DNA of 64,000 bases from the NCBI GenBank assembly GCA_964552395.1, contig CAZKGM010000013.1, positions 1 to 64,000 on the forward strand. The letters are read 5' to 3'. Each line of letters begins with the position of its first letter. Position 1 is the stretch's first letter. The position numbers and the translations under genes are program-made. The notes beneath the pieces were generated by a model, which had not been told where the DNA came from, ran no database searches, and saw nothing but the letters and a program-made list of their open reading frames with translations. Source of the DNA: JAJDNH01 sp964552395 (lineage in GTDB: Bacteria; Acidobacteriota; Thermoanaerobaculia; Thermoanaerobaculales; Sulfomarinibacteraceae). Below, one piece after another: positions 8,128-16,177 of the stretch.

Positions 8128-9302
8128 TGAGCGACATGAAGGCGGCGCGCGTCGATGGTCATGTGCACGTCGGGCTGCTGGGGGACGAGCACCCCGAGCT
8201 GGGACGGATGTCGGCGTACTTCCGTAGCCGCTTCGAGTACCGGGTGTTCCTGGCCTACGGGCGGATCGACGAGGACCGGGTGTGCGACAAGGTGCTGCGC
8301 GAGGCGACCGTGGAGGCGCTGGTCACCTCGGGGGTCGACCACGCGGTCTGCCTGGCATTGGATCCGGTGTACGACGACCGCGGCCGGCGGCGCGAGGACC
8401 TCTCGCACCTGTGGGTGGCGAACGAGTACGTGATCGGCCTCCGGGACGAGCTCGGGGACAAGGTGTTGCTCGGGGCCTCGGTGCACCCTTACGACCCCGC
8501 CTTCGAGGAGCGGGTGCGGGAGCTGGTCGGCCGCGGTGCGGTGCTCCTCAAGTGGCTGCCGTCTGCGCAGGGCATCGACCTCGCCGACGAACGGGCGCGG
8601 GCCGCGATGGCGGCGCTGGCCCGCCTCGGCGCAGGCGGCGGGCCGCTGCCGTTGCTGCTGCACATCGGGCCGGAGTACGCGATTCCGCCCTGCGAGCCGA
8701 GTCTGGCGTCGAATGACTTCCTGTCGTGGTCGGCGTGGGACGGGATGAAGAACGGGCTGCGCTTCGGCAAGCGGTGGCGGCGCCCCGACCTTGCCGGGGT
8801 ACACCTGAGCCTCGAGACGGCCCTCGGCGAGGGCGCCGTGATCGTCTTCGCGCACTGCGGCCTGCCCTACTTCGCTTCAGGTCCGCTGGCGCCGCTGCTG
8901 GAGCACTCCGACTTCAAGGCGGTACACGGCTACCTCGAGCGCTGGCCTGCCGCAGGCGGTCGCGGCGGCCGCTGCTTCGCCGACCTGTCGGCCTGCTGCA
9001 CGCCGTTCCGCAAGCCGTACTTTCCGAAGCTCGCCAAGCTCCCGGAGGCGTCGCTCTTCGCCGGCAGCGACTTCCCGACCCCGGTGTTCGAGCTGTCGGC
9101 GGGGCTCGGCGAGGCGGTGGAGGACGGCAAGGCGATACTGCACGGCGACCTGGCACGTCTGATCGTGCCGGAGGACAACCTGCTCGATGTCAATCAGCGC
9201 GAGCTGGGGGTCGCTTTCCCCGGCCACCCGATGTTCACGAATCTCAGCCGCCTGCTGGACGAGCTCGGGCTGCCGCGAGCCGCGGCCCGGGGCGACCCAT
9301 AA
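8127..9302 (+). CDS. amidohydrolase-family metal-dependent hydrolase
   Basis: A protein of 391 residues with a TIM-barrel amidohydrolase pattern: the HxH metal motif near the N-terminus (VDGHVHVGLLG), a His after a mid-barrel strand (LLLHIGPEY), another in VIVFAHCGLPYF and an Asp in LFAGSDFPTP. This HxH...H...H...D order is that of amidohydrolase-2-type enzymes (decarboxylases, lactonases, hydrolases). No Lys at the expected carbamylation position is obvious, suggesting a mononuclear site. ATG at 8127 overlaps the preceding stop by one base; GTG at 8124 is the alternative. It is the last gene of the cassette, with a strong hairpin two bases after its stop. The substrate is unknown. Confidence 0.82.
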   Translation: MSDMKAARVDGHVHVGLLGDEHPELGRMSAYFRSRFEYRVFLAYGRIDEDRVCDKVLREATVEALVTSGVDHAVCLALDPVYDDRGRRREDLSHLWVANEYVIGLRDELGDKVLLGASVHPYDPAFEERVRELVGRGAVLLKWLPSAQGIDLADERARAAMAALARLGAGGGPLPLLLHIGPEYAIPPCEPSLASNDFLSWSAWDGMKNGLRFGKRWRRPDLAGVHLSLETALGEGAVIVFAHCGLPYFASGPLAPLLEHSDFKAVHGYLERWPAAGGRGGRCFADLSACCTPFRKPYFPKLAKLPEASLFAGSDFPTPVFELSAGLGEAVEDGKAILHGDLARLIVPEDNLLDVNQRELGVAFPGHPMFTNLSRLLDELGLPRAAARGDP

Positions 9303-9303
9303 G

Positions 9304-9332
9304 TCCTCGCGCCGCGCGGCGAGGCGCGAGGA
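9304..9332 (+). terminator. strong hairpin after the amidohydrolase gene
   Basis: TCCTCGCGCC (9304-9313) pairs perfectly with GGCGCGAGGA (9323-9332) around a 9-nt loop, directly after the TAA stop at 9300-9302. No T-run follows, so it is not a classical intrinsic terminator, but the position suggests a 3'-end or mRNA-stabilising role. It overlaps the repeat at 9316-9350. Confidence 0.45.
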
Positions 9333-9350
9333 GAACACCCTGCGCGATCC
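9316..9350 (-). repeat. inverted copy of the repeat at 24-58
   Basis: The reverse complement of this stretch aligns without gaps to 24-58, including the exact 12-mer CCTGCGCGATCC at 9339-9350. Confidence 0.4.
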
Positions 9351-9540
9351 CACTGGGAGGGGCGTGACGCGATCGCATGTCCCGTGCGGGCGTTGCCCGC
9401 AGCCCGCTGCGCGGGCCGGCGGGGCGGGAACGGACCGGCGCGTCGGTTCACGGCTGCACCCGCCGAGGACGCCGGGGAGGCCGTGCTCGCAGGCTTACCC
9501 TCGGTTTACCTCGGGCCAAGCCTCCTGCGCCCGGTCTCCC

Positions 9541-9620
9541 CGCAGCCCGCGGCGGGATTGCCGCTCACCTCCTTCCGGCCCGTTCCCGCCCCGCCGCGGG
9601 ACCGGCCCTGGGGACAGAGC
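9541..9620 (+). repeat. 80-bp intergenic repeat, copy 1 (second copy at 24106-24185)
   Basis: The two copies align without gaps for about 80 bp with most positions identical, in the same orientation and both in non-coding DNA. In this copy CCCGCGGCGG (9546-9555) and CCGCCGCGGG (9591-9600) form a perfect 10-bp stem around a 35-nt loop. The loop contains CACCTCCTT, whose complement is a strong Shine-Dalgarno-like sequence. A structured dispersed repeat is the simplest reading. Confidence 0.6.
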
Positions 9621-9839
9621 GCTACACGTGCAGATCCGCGGCCTGCGGCCGCACCCCTTCGGGATCGAGCAGCCCGGTCTCGAGGAGGACCGCGGCCCGG
9701 TCTTCCCACCCCGAAGGGTTGCTCCGCTCCGATCTGCCCCGCGCGTCCTCTCGTTGGTTCCCTCTCTCTTCTCCGCGGCTTGGCGTCTTTCCGTTCTACT
9801 GGTTCCCCTGGCCTGCAGCCGCCTGCAGTCCCTCTGACT

Positions 9840-9895
9840 ACGAGGCTCTCTTCGTGTTCTTTTTTGGTGTTCTTGGTGCCTTTGTGGTTCATGCA
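9840..9895 (-). repeat. low-GC CACAAAGG/ACCAAGAACACC-type repeat
   Basis: Read on the minus strand, this stretch has an ATG followed by AACCACAAAGGCACC and AAGAACACCAAAAAAG, encoding a spurious peptide NHKGTKNTKKEHEE. Its base composition is far below that of the rest of the window. From memory, repeats with this spurious translation recur in intergenic DNA of several environmental phyla. A related fragment (CTCTTCGTGTTTTCC) is visible near 29058. Confidence 0.45.
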
Positions 9896-9920
9896 GTAGA
9901 TTGCGAGTGAATGACCCGCG

Positions 9921-11894
9921 TCAGTCTTTCTTCTTCTTCAGGAGCGAGTCCATCAGCCCCTTGATGAGCTTCGTGCGGTCGCCGTCGCTGTCCTTCGGCT
10001 GCAGGTTCCCGATGAGGGCCCGCCGGAGGTCGCAGGAGATCGACGGTGAGGCGCCGGAGCCGGAAACGCGGAGAGGTAGAACCAGACGGCCCTCGGCATC
10101 CCGCAGGTTGCGCAGCGGCGGGAGCTGCTCCAACAGTCGCTTGCTGAGGCCGGGGCCGAGGCGTGCCGAGAGCTCGAGGTCCACGGCGCCGGTGAGGGGG
10201 TCGAAGGTGCCGGCACCGGCGGCGCTCAGCTCCTTGGAAACCAGCGACACTCCGGTCAGGCGCCACGGAATGCGGGCGAGGTCGAGGCTGGCTGAGGCCC
10301 GTTCGAACGTGCCCGTACCGGCGACCGTCGTGCCTTTCGGTTCCTTGGCGCCGCCGAGACGCTTGAGGGCCATCTCGGCCAGTCCCTCGGTGACCGATGA
10401 GCTTGACGCGAGCTGCTGATCCAGCGCCTGCACGAGATCCCAGCCGGGCAGCTCGAGGCGGCTCGCGGCGACCTCGATCGTGCCGCCGAGCGCGCTCGCA
10501 TCGACCGTGCTTCGGCCGAGGTCGGCGGTGAGCGCGATGGCGGCGTCGGCGGTTCCGGAGAGCTTGGCGGCCGCCTCGCCGAGGCCGGAGAGCAGTGCCG
10601 GCAAGCGGGCCCCGCCAAGGGTGCCGCTCAGGCTCAGCGAACCGGGCGGCGCGATCGGCGCGACCCGGGCTCGCAGGCGCAGCGCGCCTCCCGCCAGTGT
10701 GCCCTCGATGGGGTCCGCGTCGAGGGTGCCGTCTCGCTTCAACCGGAAGTCGGTGCGGACCTTGTCGAGCGGCGGCAGGTTGGGTGCGAGGCGAACGCGG
10801 GCAGCGGTGAGCGTGCCCGATCCGGTCGTCAGGAGGTCGCCCCGCGCGTCCCGCCGCAGGCCGATGTCGGCAGCGAAGACCCCGGGTCCCTCGATGTCGA
10901 GCGGAAGCGGGAATGTCGCCCGGGCGAGGCGAAGGGCGTCGCCGATCGGGGCCTCCGGGATCTTGAGCGACAGCGACAGCGTGGGGAGGAGCCGGCCGGA
11001 ACCGGTGACCGCCGCCCCCGCGATGCCCAGGTCGAGGCGCTCGAGGGTCCACCGGTCGCCCGATCGTGTGACGGTGAAAGAGGCGCTGAGGTTCTCGAGC
11101 GGCGTCTCACCGGCCAGGAAGGCCACGTTGCGGGCCGAGAGCTTGCTCTCGATACGGTCGCCGCCGGTGACCTGCACGGTACCCGACAGCGAGGCGCCGG
11201 GACGAACCAGGTCGCCGGTCGCCCACGGCGGCAGGGCCGCGCTGCGGACCGCATCGAGGTCGAGGGTCAGCGCCCCCCCGAGGGTGCCGCTCCAGCCGAT
11301 GCGGCCGCCGTTCTCGGGCAGCGCAGCCGAGCCGCGGAGGTTCCCGGTGGCGGGGTCGAGGTCGGTCGAGATGTCGCTGAGGGTCCAGGGCGCCTTCCCG
11401 CCTTCGCCGCCTGAGATCGTGATCGCGCCGTCGCGGACCCTGATCTCCTGCACTTGGACGTCGAAGCGGGTGGGGGTGCCTGCCGCTGCGCCGGCCTTCC
11501 CGGCCGGCTGTGACGCGGTGGGCAGGGCGGGGAGCGAAAGCCCGGCCGGGGTCCGGGGAAGCGTTATCCGGGGCCCGAGGACGTCGATCCGCCGGACGAC
11601 GAGATGGCCGTGCAGCAGCGGCAGGAGCTCGGCGCGGGCCGCGAGCTCTGTCACCTCGAGGGTGGAGCGGCTTACCGGGTCGCGGGCGGTGACCGGACGG
11701 ATGCGGACGGCCGGGCCGTGCAGCAGCGAGAGGTCGATGGCGCCGAGCGTGACGTTCCAGCCGGTACGTTCGCGCAAGGTGCTCTCGATCCGGCCCCGGT
11801 ACTGCTCGACGTTCGCCAGCCGCGGCAGCAGCACCGCGGCGAGGACGGCGAGCACCAGCAAGACCAGAACGGCGGCGGCGAGGGCTTTCTTCAT
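9921..11894 (-). CDS. AsmA-family protein
   Basis: A protein of 657 residues. The N-terminus is a single membrane anchor (MKKALAAAVLVLLVLAVLAA) followed at once by the AsmA N-terminal signature (RIESTLRERTGWNVTLGAID). The rest is a long run of beta-rich segments typical of AsmA/TamB-like chorein-type proteins, ending in an AsmA C-terminal domain (LEQLPPLRNLRDAEGRL) and a Lys-rich tail. Family members act in the periplasm on outer-membrane assembly or inter-membrane lipid transport. ATG at 11894 is chosen because it precedes the anchor; the longer in-frame ORF to 12245 runs antisense into the next gene. A weak -10-like TATACT lies on the minus strand at 11932-11937. The gene is divergent from the DMT transporter. 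Confidence 0.85.
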   Translation of the reverse strand: MKKALAAAVLVLLVLAVLAAVLLPRLANVEQYRGRIESTLRERTGWNVTLGAIDLSLLHGPAVRIRPVTARDPVSRSTLEVTELAARAELLPLLHGHLVVRRIDVLGPRITLPRTPAGLSLPALPTASQPAGKAGAAAGTPTRFDVQVQEIRVRDGAITISGGEGGKAPWTLSDISTDLDPATGNLRGSAALPENGGRIGWSGTLGGALTLDLDAVRSAALPPWATGDLVRPGASLSGTVQVTGGDRIESKLSARNVAFLAGETPLENLSASFTVTRSGDRWTLERLDLGIAGAAVTGSGRLLPTLSLSLKIPEAPIGDALRLARATFPLPLDIEGPGVFAADIGLRRDARGDLLTTGSGTLTAARVRLAPNLPPLDKVRTDFRLKRDGTLDADPIEGTLAGGALRLRARVAPIAPPGSLSLSGTLGGARLPALLSGLGEAAAKLSGTADAAIALTADLGRSTVDASALGGTIEVAASRLELPGWDLVQALDQQLASSSSVTEGLAEMALKRLGGAKEPKGTTVAGTGTFERASASLDLARIPWRLTGVSLVSKELSAAGAGTFDPLTGAVDLELSARLGPGLSKRLLEQLPPLRNLRDAEGRLVLPLRVSGSGASPSISCDLRRALIGNLQPKDSDGDRTKLIKGLMDSLLKKKKD

Positions 11895-12015
11895 GGGAGA
11901 TCGCTCCCTCTTTGCTGACCGGTACAGATCGAGTATACGGCGGCCGCACACCGTGCTGTCCGGGCATGACGACGCCGGCCGGCCCGTCCGGATCGTGGTA
12001 TACACTGCCGCTCCG

Positions 12016-12897
12016 GTGCCCGGCTCAGCCCGCCTCGCCCTGCTGACCGCCTGCTTTCTGTGGGCGGTGTCGTTCGTCGCCACCAAGGTGGCGCTGGCGA
12101 GCACGCCGCCGCTGTCGGTGGTGGCGCTGCGGCTCGCGATCTCAGCCGCCTGCTTCGTGGTGTGGATCGGGGTCACGGGACGCACCCTTCGCATCGGGGG
12201 GCGGCGGCAGCTGGTTCGGCTTCTGGGCCTCAGCCTGCTCGGCACCGGGCTCCACTACGGCATCCAGACCATCGGCCTCGAGTACACGACGGCGTCCAAC
12301 GCGTCGCTGTACGCAGTTACCGGGCCGATCACCATCGTCGTCCTGGCGGCGCTCTTCCTGCACGAGCCGGTGGGGCGTCGCAAAGTGGTCGGGATCGTGG
12401 TCGCCGTGCTCGGCGTGCTGACGGTCATGGGCTTCGATACGCTGGCCACGGCCGAACTCGGGGGTCACGTTCTGGGCGACGCGCTGGTCCTCGCGAGCAT
12501 CGTGCTGTGGGGGATGTTCACGGTTTTCGGCAAGAAGCTGACCGACGAGCTCGGCGCGCTCAGGGTGACGGCGATCGTCACCATCATCGGTGCGACGTGG
12601 ATGCTCCCGGTGGGTTGGATCGAGGGCCGGCTGCGGTCGTTCTCGCTGTCCGAGATCGCGGTCGACGGCTGGCTCGCGATCGCCTTCCTCGGCATCGGCT
12701 GCTCGTTCCTGGCCACGCTGCTGTACTTCGTCGCCCTCCAGCGCACCGAGTCGCAAAAGGTGGGCGTCTATCTGTACACGATCCCGCCGATGACCGCTGT
12801 CATCGCGGCTCTCTACCTCCACGAAGTGCTGACAACGCGATTCTTCCTCGGCTCACTGCTGGTCTTCGGCGGCGTCTGGCTCACGGAGCGCGGCTAG
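12016..12897 (+). CDS. DMT-superfamily (EamA) transporter
   Basis: An inner-membrane protein of about 293 residues with ten predicted helices in two EamA repeats. The first repeat begins ARLALLTACFLWAVSFVATK with the family's W-x-x-x-F/x-x-K pattern; the second starts around LGDALVLASIVLWGMFTVFG. EamA proteins export or import metabolites and amino acids; the substrate cannot be predicted. GTG at 12016 fits the usual N-terminus; GTG at 11995 is an alternative, and the much longer upstream ORF is antisense to the AsmA gene. The stop codon TAG lies inside a CTAGAG hexamer that also marks the start of a dispersed repeat. Confidence 0.88.
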   Translation: MPGSARLALLTACFLWAVSFVATKVALASTPPLSVVALRLAISAACFVVWIGVTGRTLRIGGRRQLVRLLGLSLLGTGLHYGIQTIGLEYTTASNASLYAVTGPITIVVLAALFLHEPVGRRKVVGIVVAVLGVLTVMGFDTLATAELGGHVLGDALVLASIVLWGMFTVFGKKLTDELGALRVTAIVTIIGATWMLPVGWIEGRLRSFSLSEIAVDGWLAIAFLGIGCSFLATLLYFVALQRTESQKVGVYLYTIPPMTAVIAALYLHEVLTTRFFLGSLLVFGGVWLTERG

Positions 12898-12932
12898 AGG
12901 GAGCCCAGTCCGGAAGCCCGATCCGGTTCCAA
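12894..12932 (+). repeat. divergent copy of the CTAGAG stop-codon repeat
   Basis: It starts CTAGAGGGAGCCC at the DMT transporter stop codon and continues through GAAGCCCGATCCGG. The layout matches the better-conserved copies at 24028-24062 and 55586-55620 (CTAGAG, then AGCCCCGATTCGG), with a few inserted bases. It overlaps the left inverted repeat of the element at 12905-13081. Confidence 0.4.
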
Positions 12933-13081
12933 TTCGCGATACGGGGCCATCTGCGCGATTTTCCCTTGTCGAGCGTCTCCAACGTACCTACAGGTACGCC
13001 TGCGACGTGCTCCGGCGGGAAGAAAACGCACATCTGACGCCCGTCTCGCGAATCTCGCTGCGAATCCGGCTTCCGGACTGG
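12905..13081. repeat. 177-bp MITE-like element with terminal inverted repeats
   Basis: CCAGTCCGGAAGCC at 12905-12918 is the exact reverse complement of GGCTTCCGGACTGG at 13068-13081. The match continues inward with GAT and CG, giving arms of about 21 bp with two mismatches. There is no ORF of transposase type inside. Target-site duplications are not evident. It could also fold into a single long stem-loop RNA. Confidence 0.4.
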
Positions 13082-13236
13082 ACTCTCGGACGTCTTTTTG
13101 GGTGGGGCCGTCGGTCTTCGTGGCTCCACAGTCAGTTCCAATCTTGTGAACGTCTCTTGCCCGGGTGGATACCGACCGCTCGAGGAGACGCGCTCCTGTC
13201 AATATTGAGACCAGGTATCTAAACTAGGAATAATTC

Positions 13237-13266
13237 TTGACAACTTGATTTCCATGGTCGTAGGAT
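13237..13266 (+). promoter_or_regulatory. candidate promoter of the hydrogenase operon
   Basis: TTGACA at 13237-13242 is followed after 18 bp by TAGGAT at 13261-13266, placing the transcript start near 13273, about 54 nt before the small-subunit ATG. The flanks (TAATTC upstream) are locally AT-rich. I looked for a sigma-54 GG-N10-GC pair used by some hydrogenase operons and saw none. Confidence 0.5.
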
Positions 13267-13326
13267 TGATCCAGCAAGCAACCGATGCCGGTCGCCGGCC
13301 GGCCGCCTACAGCAAAGGGGGGGGTT

Positions 13327-14430
13327 ATGAGTTCCTCGGGTCGACCGAAGACGACGTATGACGTCCTTCGTGCCCACGGGGTGGATCGGAGGAAGTTCCT
13401 CAAGTTCTGCACATTGACGGCCGCCGCGATGGGCCTGGACGTGTCGCTCGTGCCCAAGGTCGTCGAGGCGATGGAGACCAAGCCGCGCATCCCGGTCATC
13501 TGGCTCCACGGCCTCGAGTGCACCTGCTGCTCGGAGTCGTTCATCCGCTCCTCGCACCCGATCGCCCAGGACGTGATTCTCAACATGATCTCGCTCGACT
13601 ACGACGACACCCTCCAGGCCGCGGCCGGGGAGCAGGTCGAGGAGATCCGGCGCAAGGTCATCAAGGAGCACCCGGGCGAGTACGTGCTCGCGGTCGAGGG
13701 CAACGCACCGACCAACGACGGCGGGGTCTACTGCACGGTCGGCGGGGACACGTTCCTGAACGTCCTCCGTGAGACCGCGGAGCACGCCAAGTTCGTCGTG
13801 GCCTGGGGTTCCTGCGCGTCGAACGGCTGCGTGCAGTCGGCCTATCCGAACCCCACCGGCGCCAAGCCGGTTCATGAGCTGATTCACGGCAAGCCGATCA
13901 TCAACGTTCCCGGCTGCCCGCCGATCGCCGAGGTCATGACCGGCGTCCTGACCTACGTCCTGACGTTCGGCAGGCTGCCCGAGCTCGACCGCTTCCACCG
14001 GCCGAAGATGTTCTACGCCCAGCGCATTCACGACAAGTGCTACCGCCGGGCGTACTTCGATGCCGGTCAGTTCGTCGAGACATGGGACGACGACGGGGCG
14101 CGCAAGGGGTGGTGCCTGTACAAGATGGGGTGCCGCGGGCCGACGACCTACAACTCCTGCTCGACCTTCAAGTGGAACAACGGCGTGTCCTACCCGATCG
14201 GCTCCGGGCACGGCTGTATCGGCTGCAGCGAGAACAACTTCTGGGACAACGGCCCGTTCTACGACCGGCTCGCCTCGATTCCGGTGCCGGGCATCGAGGC
14301 CACGCCCGACGCCATCGGCGGCACCCTCGCCATCGCCGCGGGGGTGGGCGTGGCGGCCCACTTCGCATCGTTCATGGTCAAGAAGGGCCTCGATCGCTCC
14401 CGCGGTCAGGACACCGAGGCCGAGGAGTAA
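13327..14430 (+). CDS. hyaA: [NiFe] hydrogenase small subunit, O2-tolerant membrane-bound type
   Basis: Electron-transfer subunit of 367 residues. A Tat signal with R21-R22 (DRRKFLKFC) exports the folded heterodimer. The proximal-cluster region reads GLECTCCSES (C65, C67, C68) and GSCASNGC (C163, C168). C67 and C168 are the two extra cysteines that define the 4Fe-3S cluster of O2-tolerant group 1d enzymes such as E. coli Hyd-1. The fourth standard ligand lies in VPGCPP, and downstream Cys/His residues (HDKCY, GWCLYKMGC, GHGCIGC) fit the distal and medial clusters. A C-terminal helix (AIGGTLAIAAGVGVAAHFAS) with an internal His would anchor the subunit and ligate a haem of the cytochrome b. The start at 13327 follows a G-rich run that includes AAAGGGG. 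The large subunit begins 12 nt after the stop. Confidence 0.96.
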   Translation: MSSSGRPKTTYDVLRAHGVDRRKFLKFCTLTAAAMGLDVSLVPKVVEAMETKPRIPVIWLHGLECTCCSESFIRSSHPIAQDVILNMISLDYDDTLQAAAGEQVEEIRRKVIKEHPGEYVLAVEGNAPTNDGGVYCTVGGDTFLNVLRETAEHAKFVVAWGSCASNGCVQSAYPNPTGAKPVHELIHGKPIINVPGCPPIAEVMTGVLTYVLTFGRLPELDRFHRPKMFYAQRIHDKCYRRAYFDAGQFVETWDDDGARKGWCLYKMGCRGPTTYNSCSTFKWNNGVSYPIGSGHGCIGCSENNFWDNGPFYDRLASIPVPGIEATPDAIGGTLAIAAGVGVAAHFASFMVKKGLDRSRGQDTEAEE

Positions 14431-14442
14431 GGGGGGGATGTC

Positions 14443-16167
14443 ATGACAGCACAGCGAGTCGTCGTCGATCCCGTCACCCGCATCGAGGGTCACCTGCGCA
14501 TCGAGGCGATGCTCGACGGCAAGGGGACCATTCAGGACGCGATGTCCTCCGGCACAATGTGGCGGGGGATCGAGATCATCCTCCGCGACCGTGATCCGCG
14601 TACGGCGTGGGCCTACTGCGAGCGGATCTGCGGCGTCTGCACGACGGTGCACGCGCTGGCCTCGGTGCGCACGGTCGAGAACGCCGTCGGCATCACGGTG
14701 CCGCCGAACGCGGACATCATTCGCAACATCATGTTCCTGACACAGTACGTGCAGGACCACGTGATCCACTTCTATCACCTGCACGCTCTCGACTGGGTGG
14801 ACGTCGTGTCGGCGTTGAGTGCGGACCCCGCCGCGACCGCGGCGCTGGCGCAGAAGGTGTCGCCGCACTGGCCCAAGGCCACGACCGGCTACTTCTCGGA
14901 CGTTGCCGCCACCCTCAAGCGGTTCGTCGACTCCGGCCAGCTCGGGATCTTCGCCAACGCCTATTGGGGCCACCCTGCCTACAAGCTGCCGGCCGAGGCC
15001 AACCTGATGGCGGTGGCGCACTACCTCGAGGCGCTCAAGTGGCAGAAGGAGATCGCCAAGATCCACACCATCTTCGGCGGTAAGAACCCGCACCCGAACT
15101 ACCTCGTCGGCGGGATGGCCTGTGCCGTCGACATGCAGAGCGACAACGCCATCAACATGGAACGGCTCAACTACGTCAAGGGCCTGATCACGCAGGCGCA
15201 GGGCATCGTCGAGAACCTCTACATCCCGGATCTGCTCGCGGTGGCCTCCTTCTACCCCGAGTGGACGACCTACGGCGGCGGCCTCGGCAACTACATGAGC
15301 TACGGCGACCTGCCCCAGAACGGGATCGGGGACCCATCGAGCTTCCTGTTTCCGCGCGGCGTCATCCTCGACAAGGACCTCTCGACGGTGATCGAGGTGG
15401 ACCCCACCGATCCGGAGCAGATCCGCGAGCAGGTCGCCCACTCCTGGTACACCTACCCCGCTGGAACCGAGGGCCTGCATCCGTGGGACGGCGTCACCGA
15501 GCCCAACTACACCGGGCCGAAGCCGCCGTACAAGCAGCTCGACGAGAACGGGCAGTACTCCTGGCTGAAGGCGCCCAGGTGGCGCGACAAGGCGATGGAG
15601 GTCGGACCGCTGGCGCGGGTGCTGATCGGCTTCGCGAGCGGGCGCGACGAGTTCAAGGAGGTCGTGACCGAGGCCCTGGGTCGGCTGAAGATCCCGGCCG
15701 CGGCGCTGTTCTCGACCCTCGGGCGAACGGCCGCGCGCGGCCTCGAGACCAGGCTCGCTGCACACTGGTTGCGGGCCGAGTTCGACCGGCTGGTCGCCAA
15801 CATCAAGGCCGGCGACCAGCGGGTGGCGGACACCTCGCGCTGGGAGCCCGCGACCTGGCCCGCCGAGTGCAAGGGGTTCGGCTTCACAGAGGCGCCGCGC
15901 GGCGCGCTCGGGCACTGGGTGCACATCAAGGACGGGAAGATCGCCAACTACCAGGCGGTCGTCCCCTCGACGTGGAACGCCTCGCCGAAGGACGGCAAGG
16001 GTCAGCACGGCGCCTACGAGGCCGCGCTGCTGGGAACGCCAATGGCGGATCCGAAGCGGCCGGTCGAGATTCTCCGAACCATCCACTCCTTCGACCCGTG
16101 CCTGGCGTGCGCCTCCCACGTATTCGGCCCGGACGGCGAGAAGCTGGCGGAAGTGGTCGTGCGCTAG
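14443..16167 (+). CDS. hyaB: [NiFe] hydrogenase large subunit
   Basis: Catalytic subunit of 574 residues that activates H2 at a NiFe(CN)2CO centre. Both metal-binding motifs are intact: ERICGVCTTVHA near residues 63-74 and FDPCLACASH at the C-terminus. After that His comes a short tail (VFGPDGEKLAEVVVR) of the kind removed by the endopeptidase after nickel insertion. The protein has no signal of its own and would be exported with the Tat-bearing small subunit. It is followed 10 nt later by the cytochrome b gene. Together with the two extra small-subunit cysteines it fits an H2-uptake enzyme working in air. Confidence 0.97.
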   Translation: MTAQRVVVDPVTRIEGHLRIEAMLDGKGTIQDAMSSGTMWRGIEIILRDRDPRTAWAYCERICGVCTTVHALASVRTVENAVGITVPPNADIIRNIMFLTQYVQDHVIHFYHLHALDWVDVVSALSADPAATAALAQKVSPHWPKATTGYFSDVAATLKRFVDSGQLGIFANAYWGHPAYKLPAEANLMAVAHYLEALKWQKEIAKIHTIFGGKNPHPNYLVGGMACAVDMQSDNAINMERLNYVKGLITQAQGIVENLYIPDLLAVASFYPEWTTYGGGLGNYMSYGDLPQNGIGDPSSFLFPRGVILDKDLSTVIEVDPTDPEQIREQVAHSWYTYPAGTEGLHPWDGVTEPNYTGPKPPYKQLDENGQYSWLKAPRWRDKAMEVGPLARVLIGFASGRDEFKEVVTEALGRLKIPAAALFSTLGRTAARGLETRLAAHWLRAEFDRLVANIKAGDQRVADTSRWEPATWPAECKGFGFTEAPRGALGHWVHIKDGKIANYQAVVPSTWNASPKDGKGQHGAYEAALLGTPMADPKRPVEILRTIHSFDPCLACASHVFGPDGEKLAEVVVR

Positions 16168-16177
16168 GAGGTGACTC

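Larger units (their letters stand above)
9303..9920. other. 618-bp intergenic region rich in repeats and hairpins
   Basis: No gene is credible here. The region starts with a strong hairpin (9304-9332), contains the inverted partner of the 24-58 repeat (9316-9350), a segment around 9415-9440 inversely related to 9570-9600 (shared core GGCGGGGCGGGAACGG), a repeat shared with 24106-24185 (9541-9620), and ends in a low-GC CACAAAG-type repeat (9840-9895). ORFs in several frames here have the low-complexity composition of GC-rich non-coding DNA. Confidence 0.65.
12898..13326. other. intergenic region upstream of the hydrogenase operon
   Basis: These 429 bp hold a short element bounded by inverted repeats (12905-13081), a 7-bp perfect palindrome inside it (CGTACCT at 12983-12989, AGGTACG at 12992-12998), and a more AT-rich stretch from about 13195 that carries the likely hydrogenase promoter. 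I see no credible gene. Confidence 0.6.

Noticed and set aside
10480..12015. In-frame upstream extension of the DMT transporter ORF
   Set aside because: Runs antisense through the AsmA gene; the translation is Arg/Ser/Pro-rich and the transporter's first helix begins just after 12016.
13200..13326. Sigma-54 promoter before the hydrogenase genes
   Set aside because: No GG and GC pair at the -24/-12 spacing with the usual flanking bases; a sigma-70-like pair fits better.
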